A stretch of DNA of 21,287 nt from an uncultured Eubacteriales bacterium (GTDB taxonomy: Bacteria; Bacillota; Clostridia; Oscillospirales; CAG-272), in NCBI GenBank assembly GCA_905205065.1, contig CAJLCI010000037.1, positions 1 to 21,287 of the forward strand, written 5' to 3'. Below, in pieces: positions 1 through 8,622 of this stretch. The notes beneath the pieces are model-generated. The model was not told the DNA's origin. It saw only the letters and a list, made by a program, of their open reading frames with translations, and ran no database searches. The position numbers were made by a program, and so were the translations under genes. How positions within the stretch are numbered: position 1 is the first letter of the stretch; each line of letters starts with the position of its first letter.

Positions 1-334
1 TCAAACTATCACCGCCCGTTCAAACTGCCGAAGTTCTTCACACAACCGCCCCACGTTTAAATTACCGAATCACTTCAGATTACCGTCTCACGTTCGGTTA
101 CCTAAGCACTTCAGACCATCATCTCACGTTCAGTTACCTAAGCACTTCAGACCATCATCTCACGTTCGGTTGCCTAAGCGCTTCAGACCATCGCCTCACG
201 TTCAGTTACCTAAGCACTTCAGACCACCGCCTCACGTTCAGTTACCTAAGCACTTCAGACCACCGCCTCACGTTCAGTTACCTAAGCACTCCAGACTACC
301 GTCCCACGTTAGTTCCCTAAGAACTTCAGACTAA
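1..334. repeat. Tandem array of 36-bp units downstream of glgA
   Basis: Five contiguous full-length 36-bp units begin at 71, 107, 143, 179 and 215, a sixth at 251, and a 35-bp diverged unit at 287. The units at 215 and 251 are identical. Positions 1-70 and 322-334 hold decayed copies. Units follow one another directly with no spacers, so this is not a CRISPR array. Each unit splits into two related 18-bp halves, one starting CACTTCAG and one starting CACGTTCAG. Two plus-strand frames stay open through the array because 36 is a multiple of 3, but no start codon or ribosome binding site is visible. It may continue left of the window. Confidence 0.9.
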
Positions 335-399
335 TACTGCGCGCCAAGCTGCCGCCTCACAAATAAAATTTTCATGCTGTACATGTTTTAGGCCGCAGT

Positions 400-1833
400 T
401 CAAAGCATAGACCGGTAAAGCTCAGCATACTTTTCCGCAGATACATTCCATGAAAAATCAACGTCCATAACCTGCTTTACAAGCTTATTCCACTTTTTTC
501 TGTCGGAAAATACATCTGCGGCCTCTCTTATTATTTCCAGCATTTCATGGGCATTATAATTTGCAAATGAAAAACCGTTTCCGCTTCCGTCGTATTTATT
601 ATACGCCCGAATGGTATCATACAATCCGCCGGTTTCCCTGACAATAGGAACGGTTCCGTATCTCGATGAAATCATCTGAGCAAGACCGCAAGGCTCGCTT
701 TTCGACGGCATCAGAAACATATCGGCTCCGGCATATATCAGGCGTGACAGGTCTTTGTCAAACTCGATCACAGCGCACAAACATCCTGGATGACGGCCCG
801 CGGCTTCACGGAAGAAATTTTCAAAATCACTGTCTCCCGTACCGAGCAAAACGAACTGTACATCATCAGTACTCAGCATTTCATCGATTATACGACATAC
901 CAAGTCCAGACCCTTATGTGCGACAAGCCTAGTAACCATTGAAATCAGCGGAACATCATGTCTTATCTCAAATCCGCATCTTTTCTGAAGCGCCGCTTTA
1001 TCCCTTGACTTTCCCGATATGTTTTTTGAAGAATAGCGATAAGGAATAACGGGATCGGTTGATGGATTATAGTATTCAACATCAATTCCATTTACAATTC
1101 CGCACAGCTTATACCTACACGATTCAAGGATATGAAAAAGACCATGTGAATAATATGGCGTTAAAATCTCTTCGGCATATTTTTCGCTGACCGTACTCAC
1201 CTTATCGGAAACAGCAATAGCGCCTTTAGACAAATTGATGTCGCCATTGTACTCAACAATCCCACGATCCCATTCGTAAAGATCAAATATATCATTCAGT
1301 AGATCAAAGCCGTATATTCCCTGATACTCAATATTATGAATAGTATAAAGCGTTTTAATTTCCGAATACTCTTTTATTCCTGCATACTTTCGTTTTAAAT
1401 ATATCACCGAAAGCGCGCTCTGCCAGTCGTTTGCGTGTAAAATATCCGGATAAAAATCTACAGCTCCCATCATTTCGAGCACCGCGCGGCAAAAGAAAGC
1501 AAATCTTTCACCATCGTCAAAAGCGCCGTATAAAAAATTTCTTTTAAAATAATATTCGTTATCTATAAAATAAAATTTTACATTATCCTTACTTATACTC
1601 CATATGCCGCAATACTGCTTTCTCCATGAAAGAGGTACATAAAACTCTTTTTCAAGAACAATCTGATCACCAAATTTTTCACGTACCGACGGATATAACG
1701 GAATCACCGCCCTGACGTCGGATTCCGGCCCAAGTCTGCGGCTGACAGCGGCCGGAAGCGAACCTATTACATCCCCAAGCCCTCCGGAGGATGCAAACGG
1801 AACAGCCTCGGATGCAACATACAGAATTTTCAT
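400..1833 (-). CDS. glgA: Glycogen synthase GlgA (GT5)
   Basis: Starch/glycogen synthase that transfers glucose from ADP-glucose to the non-reducing end of an alpha-1,4-glucan in the cytoplasm. The 477 residues match the usual bacterial length and the protein looks complete. The N-terminal GT5 domain opens MKILYVASEA and carries SSGGLGDV at 15-22, HANDW at 133-137 and VNGID near 247-251. The C-terminal GT-B half has TRLVAHKG (301-308), SEPCGL (379-384) and YGT (392-394), as in the family. The position usually occupied by the ADP-glucose-contacting Lys of KTGGL is Ser here (S15); I believe this variant is seen in other clostridial enzymes. The ATG follows AAGGATG at suitable spacing. It is the last gene of the glgB-C-D-A operon, 132 nt after glgD. 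Function is confident from family motifs. Confidence 0.95.
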   Translation of the reverse strand: MKILYVASEAVPFASSGGLGDVIGSLPAAVSRRLGPESDVRAVIPLYPSVREKFGDQIVLEKEFYVPLSWRKQYCGIWSISKDNVKFYFIDNEYYFKRNFLYGAFDDGERFAFFCRAVLEMMGAVDFYPDILHANDWQSALSVIYLKRKYAGIKEYSEIKTLYTIHNIEYQGIYGFDLLNDIFDLYEWDRGIVEYNGDINLSKGAIAVSDKVSTVSEKYAEEILTPYYSHGLFHILESCRYKLCGIVNGIDVEYYNPSTDPVIPYRYSSKNISGKSRDKAALQKRCGFEIRHDVPLISMVTRLVAHKGLDLVCRIIDEMLSTDDVQFVLLGTGDSDFENFFREAAGRHPGCLCAVIEFDKDLSRLIYAGADMFLMPSKSEPCGLAQMISSRYGTVPIVRETGGLYDTIRAYNKYDGSGNGFSFANYNAHEMLEIIREAADVFSDRKKWNKLVKQVMDVDFSWNVSAEKYAELYRSML

Positions 1834-1965
1834 TTAAACATTCATCCTTTTCTGTTGATTTTATTTTTTTACGGTTCGGGCAATACAAGCTTCTGCGGCA
1901 AACTGTATGTGATGTATATAACGAAAGTGCCGGAGTTCTTTATCCTTTTACCGTGCCTGATTTAG

Positions 1966-3111
1966 TTACAGCATTCTTCCCTTTGAAATATAGTACGGCT
2001 GACTCGACACACCAGAAAGCGTTATTCCGTCCCGGATCACAACATTTTTATCGCTTATTACACAATTAAGCACAACATTCTCGCCGCATATTCCGTCCTG
2101 CATAATTATAGAATTATTAACCTTTGCATTTCTGCCAACTTTTACACCGCGAAACAATATCGAATTTTCAACTGTTCCCTCAATAACGCAGCCGTCGGCA
2201 ATCAGGGAGTTCCGAACAGATGAATTTTCACTGTAATATGTCGGAGGAGAGTTACGAATCTTTGTAAGCACCGGGCGGCTGCGAACACCGAAAAGAGAAT
2301 TTCGGATATTCATATCATGTATCAGTTCCATACTATGGTCAAAATATCCTGAAAGAGAAGTAACTTCCGCATAATACCCGTCGTAGCGATAAACATGAAT
2401 ATTCGCGCGTTCGTAATCGCGTTTCAGAGACCGCGAAATAATATCCCTCGTCAAACTTGAATAGCTGTATGCAATTGAATCCCTGACAATCTGCTGTAAA
2501 TATGCCGTACTCATTACAAGTATGTTCAGACTCACCTCCGCCACGCCGCTAAAGTGATTCGGATATGTCAGTATATCACGTACAAGTCCGTTCTCGTCAG
2601 ATATAACGATAGTATTGTGCTTCGCGGTGTCCGGCATAAGATCAAGGCTCTTCACTGCAATTGTAATATTGGCATTTTCCGCGATATGCTGTTTTATAAT
2701 ATCGTTTAGATCAATGTTGCAAATCATATCGCAGTCCGACAGGACAATATAATCGTCGGTTATGCGCGATATGGTAAGATTTACATTTTTTAACGCTGCA
2801 AGACGGGAAACCGACTCCTCTCTGCCATGATAGCCGTACGGTGTAACATTCGGAGGCAGCATTTTAATTCCTCCGTTGCGGCGCGCAAGATCCCAGTCCT
2901 TTCCGGAACCAATATGATCCATGAGAGACAGATAGTTTGAATTTGTAATTATGCTTATATTTCCTATATCGGAATTCACCATATTTGAAATGGCAAAATC
3001 TATAAGTCTGTATCTGCAGCCAAACGGTATCGACCCGATTGCACGCGCCGTTGTAAGCTCAGGTATATTGCTGTCGTGTATATTTGAAAAAATAATTCCT
3101 GCTGCTGACAT
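1966..3111 (-). CDS. glgD: Glucose-1-phosphate adenylyltransferase, GlgD subunit
   Basis: A 381-residue paralogue of GlgC, found in Bacillota as the partner subunit of the ADP-glucose pyrophosphorylase. The N-terminus reads GIIFSNIHDSNIPELT, where GlgC has the GGxGxRL nucleotide loop, followed by IPFGCRYRLIDFAISNMVNS (29-48). This loss of the catalytic glycine-rich loop is typical of GlgD. The C-terminal part, from about residue 280, has left-handed beta-helix hexapeptide character (for example SVRNSLIADGCVIEGTVENS). GlgD is thought to modulate the catalytic GlgC subunit rather than catalyse by itself. The ATG sits behind GGAGGAAGTT. The gene begins 16 nt after glgC, which supports co-transcription and subunit pairing. 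Confidence 0.94.
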   Translation of the reverse strand: MSAAGIIFSNIHDSNIPELTTARAIGSIPFGCRYRLIDFAISNMVNSDIGNISIITNSNYLSLMDHIGSGKDWDLARRNGGIKMLPPNVTPYGYHGREESVSRLAALKNVNLTISRITDDYIVLSDCDMICNIDLNDIIKQHIAENANITIAVKSLDLMPDTAKHNTIVISDENGLVRDILTYPNHFSGVAEVSLNILVMSTAYLQQIVRDSIAYSYSSLTRDIISRSLKRDYERANIHVYRYDGYYAEVTSLSGYFDHSMELIHDMNIRNSLFGVRSRPVLTKIRNSPPTYYSENSSVRNSLIADGCVIEGTVENSILFRGVKVGRNAKVNNSIIMQDGICGENVVLNCVISDKNVVIRDGITLSGVSSQPYYISKGRML

Positions 3112-3127
3112 AACTTCCTCCGCCGTT

Positions 3128-4351
3128 CTATGCTTTCAAGCTAATATCGGTATTTCTGTTTCTAAAATATGACATATCCGCCATTGCCCCATCTTCAACA
3201 ACTGTTCCGTCAGGAAGCGTCATTCCGCCCGAAATGACAGTTACACCGCTGCTTTCAAGACGCTCTCTTCCGACGACACACTTTTTACCCAGCTTTATTT
3301 CGCTGTCAATTATACTGTAATTTATAACGGACCCCTCTCCGATCACAACATCGCTCATTATAACAGAATCCTTGACATATGCTCCCTTACGTACCTTAAC
3401 ACCGCTTGACAGCACGCAGTTATCCACAAAGCCGTCAATTTCGCATCCCTCAGTCACAAGAGAATTAATTGTCTTACCCTGCGGACCCATCCAATGAGGC
3501 GGTCTCGCTTCATTGCGAGAATATATTTTAAAATTCGGATCACGGAGATTAAACACCGGGTTGCTTCCGAGCAAATCCATATTAGCCTGCCACAAGCTGT
3601 CAATTGTACCCACATCCTTCCAGTACCCATCAAACGGATATGCGAACATTCGGAGGCCGTCCTCAAGCATAGCCGGTATCACGTTCTTGCCGAAGTCGTT
3701 ATTCGACTGAGAATCAAGTTCGTCCTGATTCAGATACCTTATCAGTATGTCCTTAGAAAAAACATAAATACCCATAGAAGCGTTAGTGCTTTTTGGATTC
3801 TTAGGCTTTTCTTCAAATTCAGTAATTCTTAAATTTTCATCTGTATTCATTATTCCGAAGCGGCTTGCTTCCTCAATCGAAACATTAAGTACAGCTATCG
3901 TAGCATCAGCACAGTTTTTTTTATGAGCTTCAATCATTTTGCTGTAATCCATCTTATAGATATGGTCTCCCGAAAGAATTAAAACGTAATCAGGATCATA
4001 TCTGTTTATAAACGCAAGATTCTGATATATAGCGTTTGCAGTCCCCTTATACCACTGACCCCCGTCCTTTGCCTGATACGGAGGAAGAACTGTAACTCCG
4101 CTCTGCGCCCTGTCTAAATCCCACGGACTGCCGTGTCCGATATATTCATTCAGCACCAGCGGCTGATACTGCGTGAGTACACCAACCGTATTAATTCCCG
4201 AATTGACACAGTTAGACATGGGAAAATCAATAATCCTATATTTTCCGCCGAATGAAACAGCAGGCTTTGCAATCTTCTCGGTAAGCGCATACAGCCGGCT
4301 GCCCTGTCCGCCGGCAAGAAGCATTGCGACACATTCCGTTTTTCTGTACAT
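3128..4351 (-). CDS. glgC: Glucose-1-phosphate adenylyltransferase, catalytic GlgC subunit
   Basis: Makes ADP-glucose and pyrophosphate from ATP and glucose-1-phosphate, the committed step of bacterial glycogen synthesis. I take the ATG at 4351 (protein MYRKTECVAM, 407 residues). It lies behind GAGGTAATATTA, and the GlgC homology begins there. An upstream in-frame ATG at 4477 would add 42 residues without family similarity and has no good ribosome binding site. Visible motifs are LLAGGQGSRL (11-20), FGGKYRIIDF (34-43), WYKGTANAI (100-108), SGDH (127-130) and EFEEKP (178-183). These are followed by a left-handed beta-helix C-terminal domain. A 156-nt gap separates it from glgB upstream; glgD follows after 16 nt. 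Confidence 0.95.
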   Translation of the reverse strand: MYRKTECVAMLLAGGQGSRLYALTEKIAKPAVSFGGKYRIIDFPMSNCVNSGINTVGVLTQYQPLVLNEYIGHGSPWDLDRAQSGVTVLPPYQAKDGGQWYKGTANAIYQNLAFINRYDPDYVLILSGDHIYKMDYSKMIEAHKKNCADATIAVLNVSIEEASRFGIMNTDENLRITEFEEKPKNPKSTNASMGIYVFSKDILIRYLNQDELDSQSNNDFGKNVIPAMLEDGLRMFAYPFDGYWKDVGTIDSLWQANMDLLGSNPVFNLRDPNFKIYSRNEARPPHWMGPQGKTINSLVTEGCEIDGFVDNCVLSSGVKVRKGAYVKDSVIMSDVVIGEGSVINYSIIDSEIKLGKKCVVGRERLESSGVTVISGGMTLPDGTVVEDGAMADMSYFRNRNTDISLKA

Positions 4352-4507
4352 TAATATTACCTCTATCCTGCAATGATTTTTCAAAAAACGCTGATACCCG
4401 TTAACAAGAAGTTTATTCAGCCGAGCGTCAGACCGCCGAAACAGTAAGCATAGTCCGGTCGACGTATCAAATTCCATTTACCCGGCAGCTGATTATCATC
4501 TGCTCAG

Positions 4508-6529
4508 CTAAAAAACTTTATTAAAGTTAAACTTGTCCGTCAGGTTTTTCATCTGACTGTCATCTGTATATTTATATGGCACTTTCTTTAAAATAATTCC
4601 CGTATAGGCCGGAAGATCAAAGCGCAAAATCCGCTTTTTCACTACCCTTTCATTCTGAACATATTTAATATACTCGGTCTTCAAGATTCTTTTATTAAGA
4701 ACATTTTTCCCGCCGAAGGAATAATCGTCCGAATTTAACAAAACTCCATATTTGCCTGCCTTTTCAATTTCAAATTCATAATTTTTTCTGTCAACCGGAG
4801 AAAAATTAACAACAATAATGACCATCCTGCCCTGTATGTTAGTTCTTTTATAAATCACCACATTATCGGAAATTCTGTCAGCCTCTATCCACTGAAAGCC
4901 ATCCCATGAATCGTCAATATCCCAAAGCTCGGAATAAAGTCTGTAAAAGTGATTGAGAGTTCTGACAAATCGCTGCATTTCACAATGACGCGGATATCTC
5001 AGCATAAACCATTCGAGTTCGTTTTTATAATCCCATTCTCTGAACTGAGCAAATTCCGTTCCCATAAATATAAGCTTTTTCCCCGGCATTGTCATCATAA
5101 AAATAAGATATGCACGCATCATACTGAATTTTTCATCATAGCTTCCATACATCTTATCAATCAGAGATTTTTTTCCGTGGACAACCTCGTCATGAGAAAC
5201 AGGAAGTACATAATTTTCGGAAAAAGCATACATCATAGGAAAAGTCAGATCTGAATGATGAAACTGACGATAAATCGGGTCAAGCTGAACATAATGGAAC
5301 ATGTCATTTGCAAATCCCATGTTCCATTTAAAATTAAAGCCAAGACCTCTTTTATTTACAGGTTTTGTAACCATAGGCCATGAAGTTGATTCCTCAGCTA
5401 TCATCAGCACATCCGGAAACTCAGCGAACACCGCACAGTTTAAACTTTTGAAAAATTCCGCGGCAACATAATTGCGGTTGTTTCCTTCTGAGTTCGGAAC
5501 CCACTCTCCGGGCTTTCTGTCATAATCAAGATACAGCATTGACGCCACGGCGTCTATACGGAGCCCGTCTATATGATACTTTCGAAACCAAAAAAGCGCA
5601 TTTGATATGAGAAAACTCCGGACTTCTTCTCTGCCAACGTCGAAACATCTTGTCCCCCATCCCTTATGCTCCATTTTAAGCCTGTCCTGATATTCATAAA
5701 GGGGTTCTCCGTCAAACTCATAAAGGCCATGGGCATCCTTGGGAAAATGAGCGGGCACCCAATCAAGTATAACTCCAATTCCATATCTGTGAAGAGTATC
5801 GACAAAGAAAGCAAAATCCTCCGGCGTACCAAACCTTGAGGTAGGCGCGTAATACCCGCAGACCTGATACCCCCATGAGCCGTCAAACGGATGCTCCATT
5901 ATAGGAAGAAGTTCCGCGTGAGTATATCCCATCATCTTTAGATACGGAGCAAGCTCTGAGGCTATCTCCCTATAGTTTAGATAATGTCTGCCATCCTCCG
6001 TACTAACTCGGTCCCTTGTTCTCCATGATCCAAGATGCATTTCATATATATTCATTGGGGCAGAATAAAAATGCCCCTTTGTACATTTCGGATTTTCCGC
6101 AAACAGTTTCCGTCGTTTTTTCATCCACTGCGAATCATGAAACTTAATCCTGTCAATATTTTTGATTATAGACGCCGTTTCTGTAAGCGTTTGAGAAGCA
6201 AAGGCATACGGATCTGACTTTAGACATACGCCGCTTTTGCTCCTTACTAAAAATTTGTAATATGTTCCCTCGAAATTTTTTCTGTCAGCAAACTTTGATT
6301 CCCATATACCATCGGATATTTTACGCATCAGTATTCCGTCTGTCCATGAGGAAAAATCGCCGACAACTCTCACCTCGTACGCGCGCGGCGCCCATACTCT
6401 GAAAACATAGTTATACAATTCTTTTGATTTGTCATACGTAAAATGACATCCGAGCAAATCGTATGAATGATAATTCGCACCCTGATGAAACAGATGTACG
6501 TCTTTCTCAATGTCAGATCCAATAATCAT
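4508..6529 (-). CDS. glgB: 1,4-alpha-glucan branching enzyme GlgB (GH13)
   Basis: Cuts an alpha-1,4-glucan and re-attaches the segment by an alpha-1,6 bond, giving branched glycogen. The 673-residue protein has an N-terminal CBM48-like region (YVFRVWAPRAYEVRVVGDFS, 41-60). The GH13 barrel follows with region I DWVPAHF (256-262) and region II GLRIDAVASM (322-331), with nucleophile D326. The acid is E379 in IAEES, and region IV is LPVSHDEVVHG (442-452). A beta-sandwich C-terminal domain completes it. All catalytic residues are present. The ATG at 6529 follows GGAGGGCAGTCT. It is the first gene of the glg operon, about 70 nt downstream of a strong predicted promoter. Confidence 0.95.
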   Translation of the reverse strand: MIIGSDIEKDVHLFHQGANYHSYDLLGCHFTYDKSKELYNYVFRVWAPRAYEVRVVGDFSSWTDGILMRKISDGIWESKFADRKNFEGTYYKFLVRSKSGVCLKSDPYAFASQTLTETASIIKNIDRIKFHDSQWMKKRRKLFAENPKCTKGHFYSAPMNIYEMHLGSWRTRDRVSTEDGRHYLNYREIASELAPYLKMMGYTHAELLPIMEHPFDGSWGYQVCGYYAPTSRFGTPEDFAFFVDTLHRYGIGVILDWVPAHFPKDAHGLYEFDGEPLYEYQDRLKMEHKGWGTRCFDVGREEVRSFLISNALFWFRKYHIDGLRIDAVASMLYLDYDRKPGEWVPNSEGNNRNYVAAEFFKSLNCAVFAEFPDVLMIAEESTSWPMVTKPVNKRGLGFNFKWNMGFANDMFHYVQLDPIYRQFHHSDLTFPMMYAFSENYVLPVSHDEVVHGKKSLIDKMYGSYDEKFSMMRAYLIFMMTMPGKKLIFMGTEFAQFREWDYKNELEWFMLRYPRHCEMQRFVRTLNHFYRLYSELWDIDDSWDGFQWIEADRISDNVVIYKRTNIQGRMVIIVVNFSPVDRKNYEFEIEKAGKYGVLLNSDDYSFGGKNVLNKRILKTEYIKYVQNERVVKKRILRFDLPAYTGIILKKVPYKYTDDSQMKNLTDKFNFNKVF

Positions 6530-6603
6530 AGACTGCCCTCCGAGTTAAATTCAGTTTTAATATCCGGTTTTATTTACTGCTTCTATTTTTTACCTTTAAT
6601 ATT

Positions 6604-6632
6604 ATTATAATACATCACATCGTTATAATCAA
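6604..6632 (-). promoter_or_regulatory. Predicted sigma-A promoter of the glg operon
   Basis: Reading the minus strand, TTGATT (6632-6627) is followed by exactly 17 nt and then a perfect TATAAT (6609-6604). Transcription would start near 6597, giving a leader of roughly 68 nt before glgB. Confidence 0.7.
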
Positions 6633-6693
6633 GATTTTTTCCGGAATATTATTTCAGTTTTCTTATAATTTACATGACTTTTACACCATGCTG

Positions 6694-6733
6694 AAAAACA
6701 TCCGTCACGGCAAATACCGATGACGGATGTTTT
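6694..6733 (-). terminator. Rho-independent terminator of gdhA
   Basis: AAACATCCGTCA at 6696-6707 pairs perfectly with TGACGGATGTTT at 6721-6732 around a 13-nt loop, extended by one A-T pair. On the minus strand the stem runs into a T-tract. It lies about 37 nt after the gdhA stop. The A and T flanks are fairly symmetrical, but no plus-strand gene ends here. Confidence 0.85.
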
Positions 6734-6769
6734 ATGTTTTATAAGTATAAAATGTAAAACTCTGAAATA

Positions 6770-8119
6770 TTAATACACAACACCCTGTGCAAGCATTGCG
6801 TCTGCAACCTTGATAAATCCAGCTATGTTAGCTCCTGCAACAAGGTTGCCCTCAAGTCCGTATTCCTTTGCAGCAGCGGCAGAACTCTTATAAATATTTA
6901 TCATTATGTTATGAAGCTTCTCGTCAACCTCTTCAAATGTCCACGAAAGACGAATTGAGTTCTGTGACATTTCAAGTCCTGAAGTAGCAACTCCGCCTGC
7001 ATTAGCAGCCTTTGCAGGTCCAAAAAGAACTCCCGCATCAAGAAAAGCATTAATTGCATCAATAGAAGACGGCATATTTGCACCCTCTGCGACCGCTTTA
7101 CAGCCATTTGCAATAAGCTTCTTAGCGGAATCAAGATCAATTTCATTCTGAGTTGCGCACGGGAATGCAATATCGCACGGAATACTCCATATTCCTGAGC
7201 ACCCTGCAGTAAACGTAGCCGTCGGAACACGCTTCGGATACTCACTAATTCTTGCGCGTTCAACCTCTTTAAGTTGTTTCATTACATCAAGATTCATTCC
7301 GTTTTCGTCATATATGTATCCGGAAGAATCGCTCATTGCGACAACCGTTGCACCATATTCCATTGCTTTCTGGGCACAGTAAATCGCAACATTTCCCGAA
7401 CCGGAAATTACAACACGTTTACCCTGGAAGGACATTCCGTTATTCTCAAGCATTTCCTTTGTAAAATAGCAAACGCCGAAACCGGTTGCTTCCGTACGGG
7501 CAAGTGAACCGCCGTATGAAAGTCCCTTTCCGGTAAGCACGCCGGTGTACTCATTACGAAGACGCTTATACTGGCCAAACAGGAATCCAATTTCGCGTCC
7601 GCCTACTCCGATATCACCTGCCGGAACATCCGTATCCGCACCAATATGCTTTGAAAGCTCTGTCATAAAGCTCTGGCAAAAACGCATTATTTCACCGTCA
7701 CTCTTTCCTTTAGGATCAAAATCGGAGCCACCTTTTCCGCCGCCCATCGGCAGTCCGGTAAGTGCGTTCTTAAAGATCTGTTCAAATCCCAAGAATTTCA
7801 TAATCGAAGCATTTACAGACGGATGGAGACGAAGTCCGCCCTTGTACGGTCCGATTGCAGAGTTGAACTGAACGCGGTATCCGCGGTTAACCTGAACATC
7901 TCCGTTATCGTCAACCCAGCTGACCCGAAAACGAATCAATCTTTCAGGCTCAACAATTCTCTCAACAATATTTGCCTTTACATAGTCAGGTCTTTTCTCA
8001 ATTACGGGTTCAAGCGTTGTAAGCACTTCCTCAACCGCCTGAAGATACTCCGATTCGCCCGGATTGTACTTGCAGGTTTTCTCATAGACCGACTTGAGAT
8101 ATGCATTTTTTATTGCCAT
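6770..8119 (-). CDS. gdhA: Glutamate dehydrogenase, hexameric GdhA type
   Basis: Interconverts glutamate with 2-oxoglutarate and ammonium, linking nitrogen assimilation to central carbon metabolism. I place the start at the ATG at 8119, behind GGGAGGATTATCAAT, giving 449 residues, the normal length for small hexameric enzymes. The longer frame to 8152 would place the ribosome binding site inside the gene. Visible features are GPYKGGLRLHPS (90-101), the catalytic-Lys segment PMGGGKGG (124-131, K129), DVPAGDIGVGGREIG (164-178) and the Rossmann loop ISGSGNVA (238-245). The overall sequence resembles NADP-dependent enzymes, but I cannot fix cofactor choice from motifs alone. It has its own promoter and terminator, so it is monocistronic and independent of glg. 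Confidence 0.95.
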   Translation of the reverse strand: MAIKNAYLKSVYEKTCKYNPGESEYLQAVEEVLTTLEPVIEKRPDYVKANIVERIVEPERLIRFRVSWVDDNGDVQVNRGYRVQFNSAIGPYKGGLRLHPSVNASIMKFLGFEQIFKNALTGLPMGGGKGGSDFDPKGKSDGEIMRFCQSFMTELSKHIGADTDVPAGDIGVGGREIGFLFGQYKRLRNEYTGVLTGKGLSYGGSLARTEATGFGVCYFTKEMLENNGMSFQGKRVVISGSGNVAIYCAQKAMEYGATVVAMSDSSGYIYDENGMNLDVMKQLKEVERARISEYPKRVPTATFTAGCSGIWSIPCDIAFPCATQNEIDLDSAKKLIANGCKAVAEGANMPSSIDAINAFLDAGVLFGPAKAANAGGVATSGLEMSQNSIRLSWTFEEVDEKLHNIMINIYKSSAAAAKEYGLEGNLVAGANIAGFIKVADAMLAQGVVY

Positions 8120-8180
8120 ATTGATAATCCTCCCTTGCATGCATCTAAGCATAATTGATTATATAAAAACATATATTCGT

Positions 8181-8209
8181 ATTATACATCAACACATTAA
8201 GAATTGCAA
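8181..8209 (-). promoter_or_regulatory. Predicted sigma-A promoter of gdhA
   Basis: On the minus strand TTGCAA (8209-8204), a 17-nt spacer and a perfect TATAAT (8186-8181). The start would be near 8174, about 55 nt before the gdhA ATG. The rest of the 8120-8622 gap is very AT-rich, with homopolymer A/T runs and no supportable gene. Confidence 0.7.
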
Positions 8210-8325
8210 CAAAAATTTTTCAAAATTTTATTTTTTTATTTTTTATTAATAAAATCACATAAAAATCTTATTTTTATGGTGCGAACAGATTTTTCAATTT
8301 CATATCATATATAATTATAAATTAA

Positions 8326-8354
8326 TTGTTTCTAAAATTCCAAACTCTTATAAT
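8326..8354 (+). promoter_or_regulatory. Possible promoter of the flippase gene
   Basis: Plus strand TTGTTT (8326-8331), 17 nt, then TATAAT (8349-8354). It would give a leader of about 260 nt before the ATG at 8623. In such AT-rich sequence chance matches are common, so this is tentative. Confidence 0.35.
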
Positions 8355-8622
8355 ACTCTGATTAACAGATATAAAGCACGCTCTGAAAGGTAAAAATTTT
8401 ACTATCATTGATTTAAGTCTATGATGTGCTATCTATCTATATCTAATCTATGTGCTTAATCAATGTGCTTATAAATGTTCTTATACATACGTTTAATCTA
8501 TACGCACAATACATGCAAATAGTTATTTTTTTCAGAATCAAATATACGCGTTATATAAATTTAAATACATACATATATAAAAAATAAAGCAGTCTTTAAA
8601 ATTGCAAAGGAGAAGCGTCCTA

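Noticed and set aside
71..321. CRISPR array
   Set aside because: The 36-bp units are directly contiguous with no unique spacers, and no cas gene is near.
2..334. Plus-strand open frames through the 36-bp repeats encoding a 12-residue repeat such as HFRPSSHVQLPK
   Set aside because: Two different frames are open simply because the unit is a multiple of 3; there is no start codon or ribosome binding site in the window and the array edges are degenerate.
4352..4477. 42-residue N-terminal extension of GlgC from an upstream ATG
   Set aside because: No family similarity in the extension and no ribosome binding site; the internal ATG at 4351 has GAGGT at good spacing.
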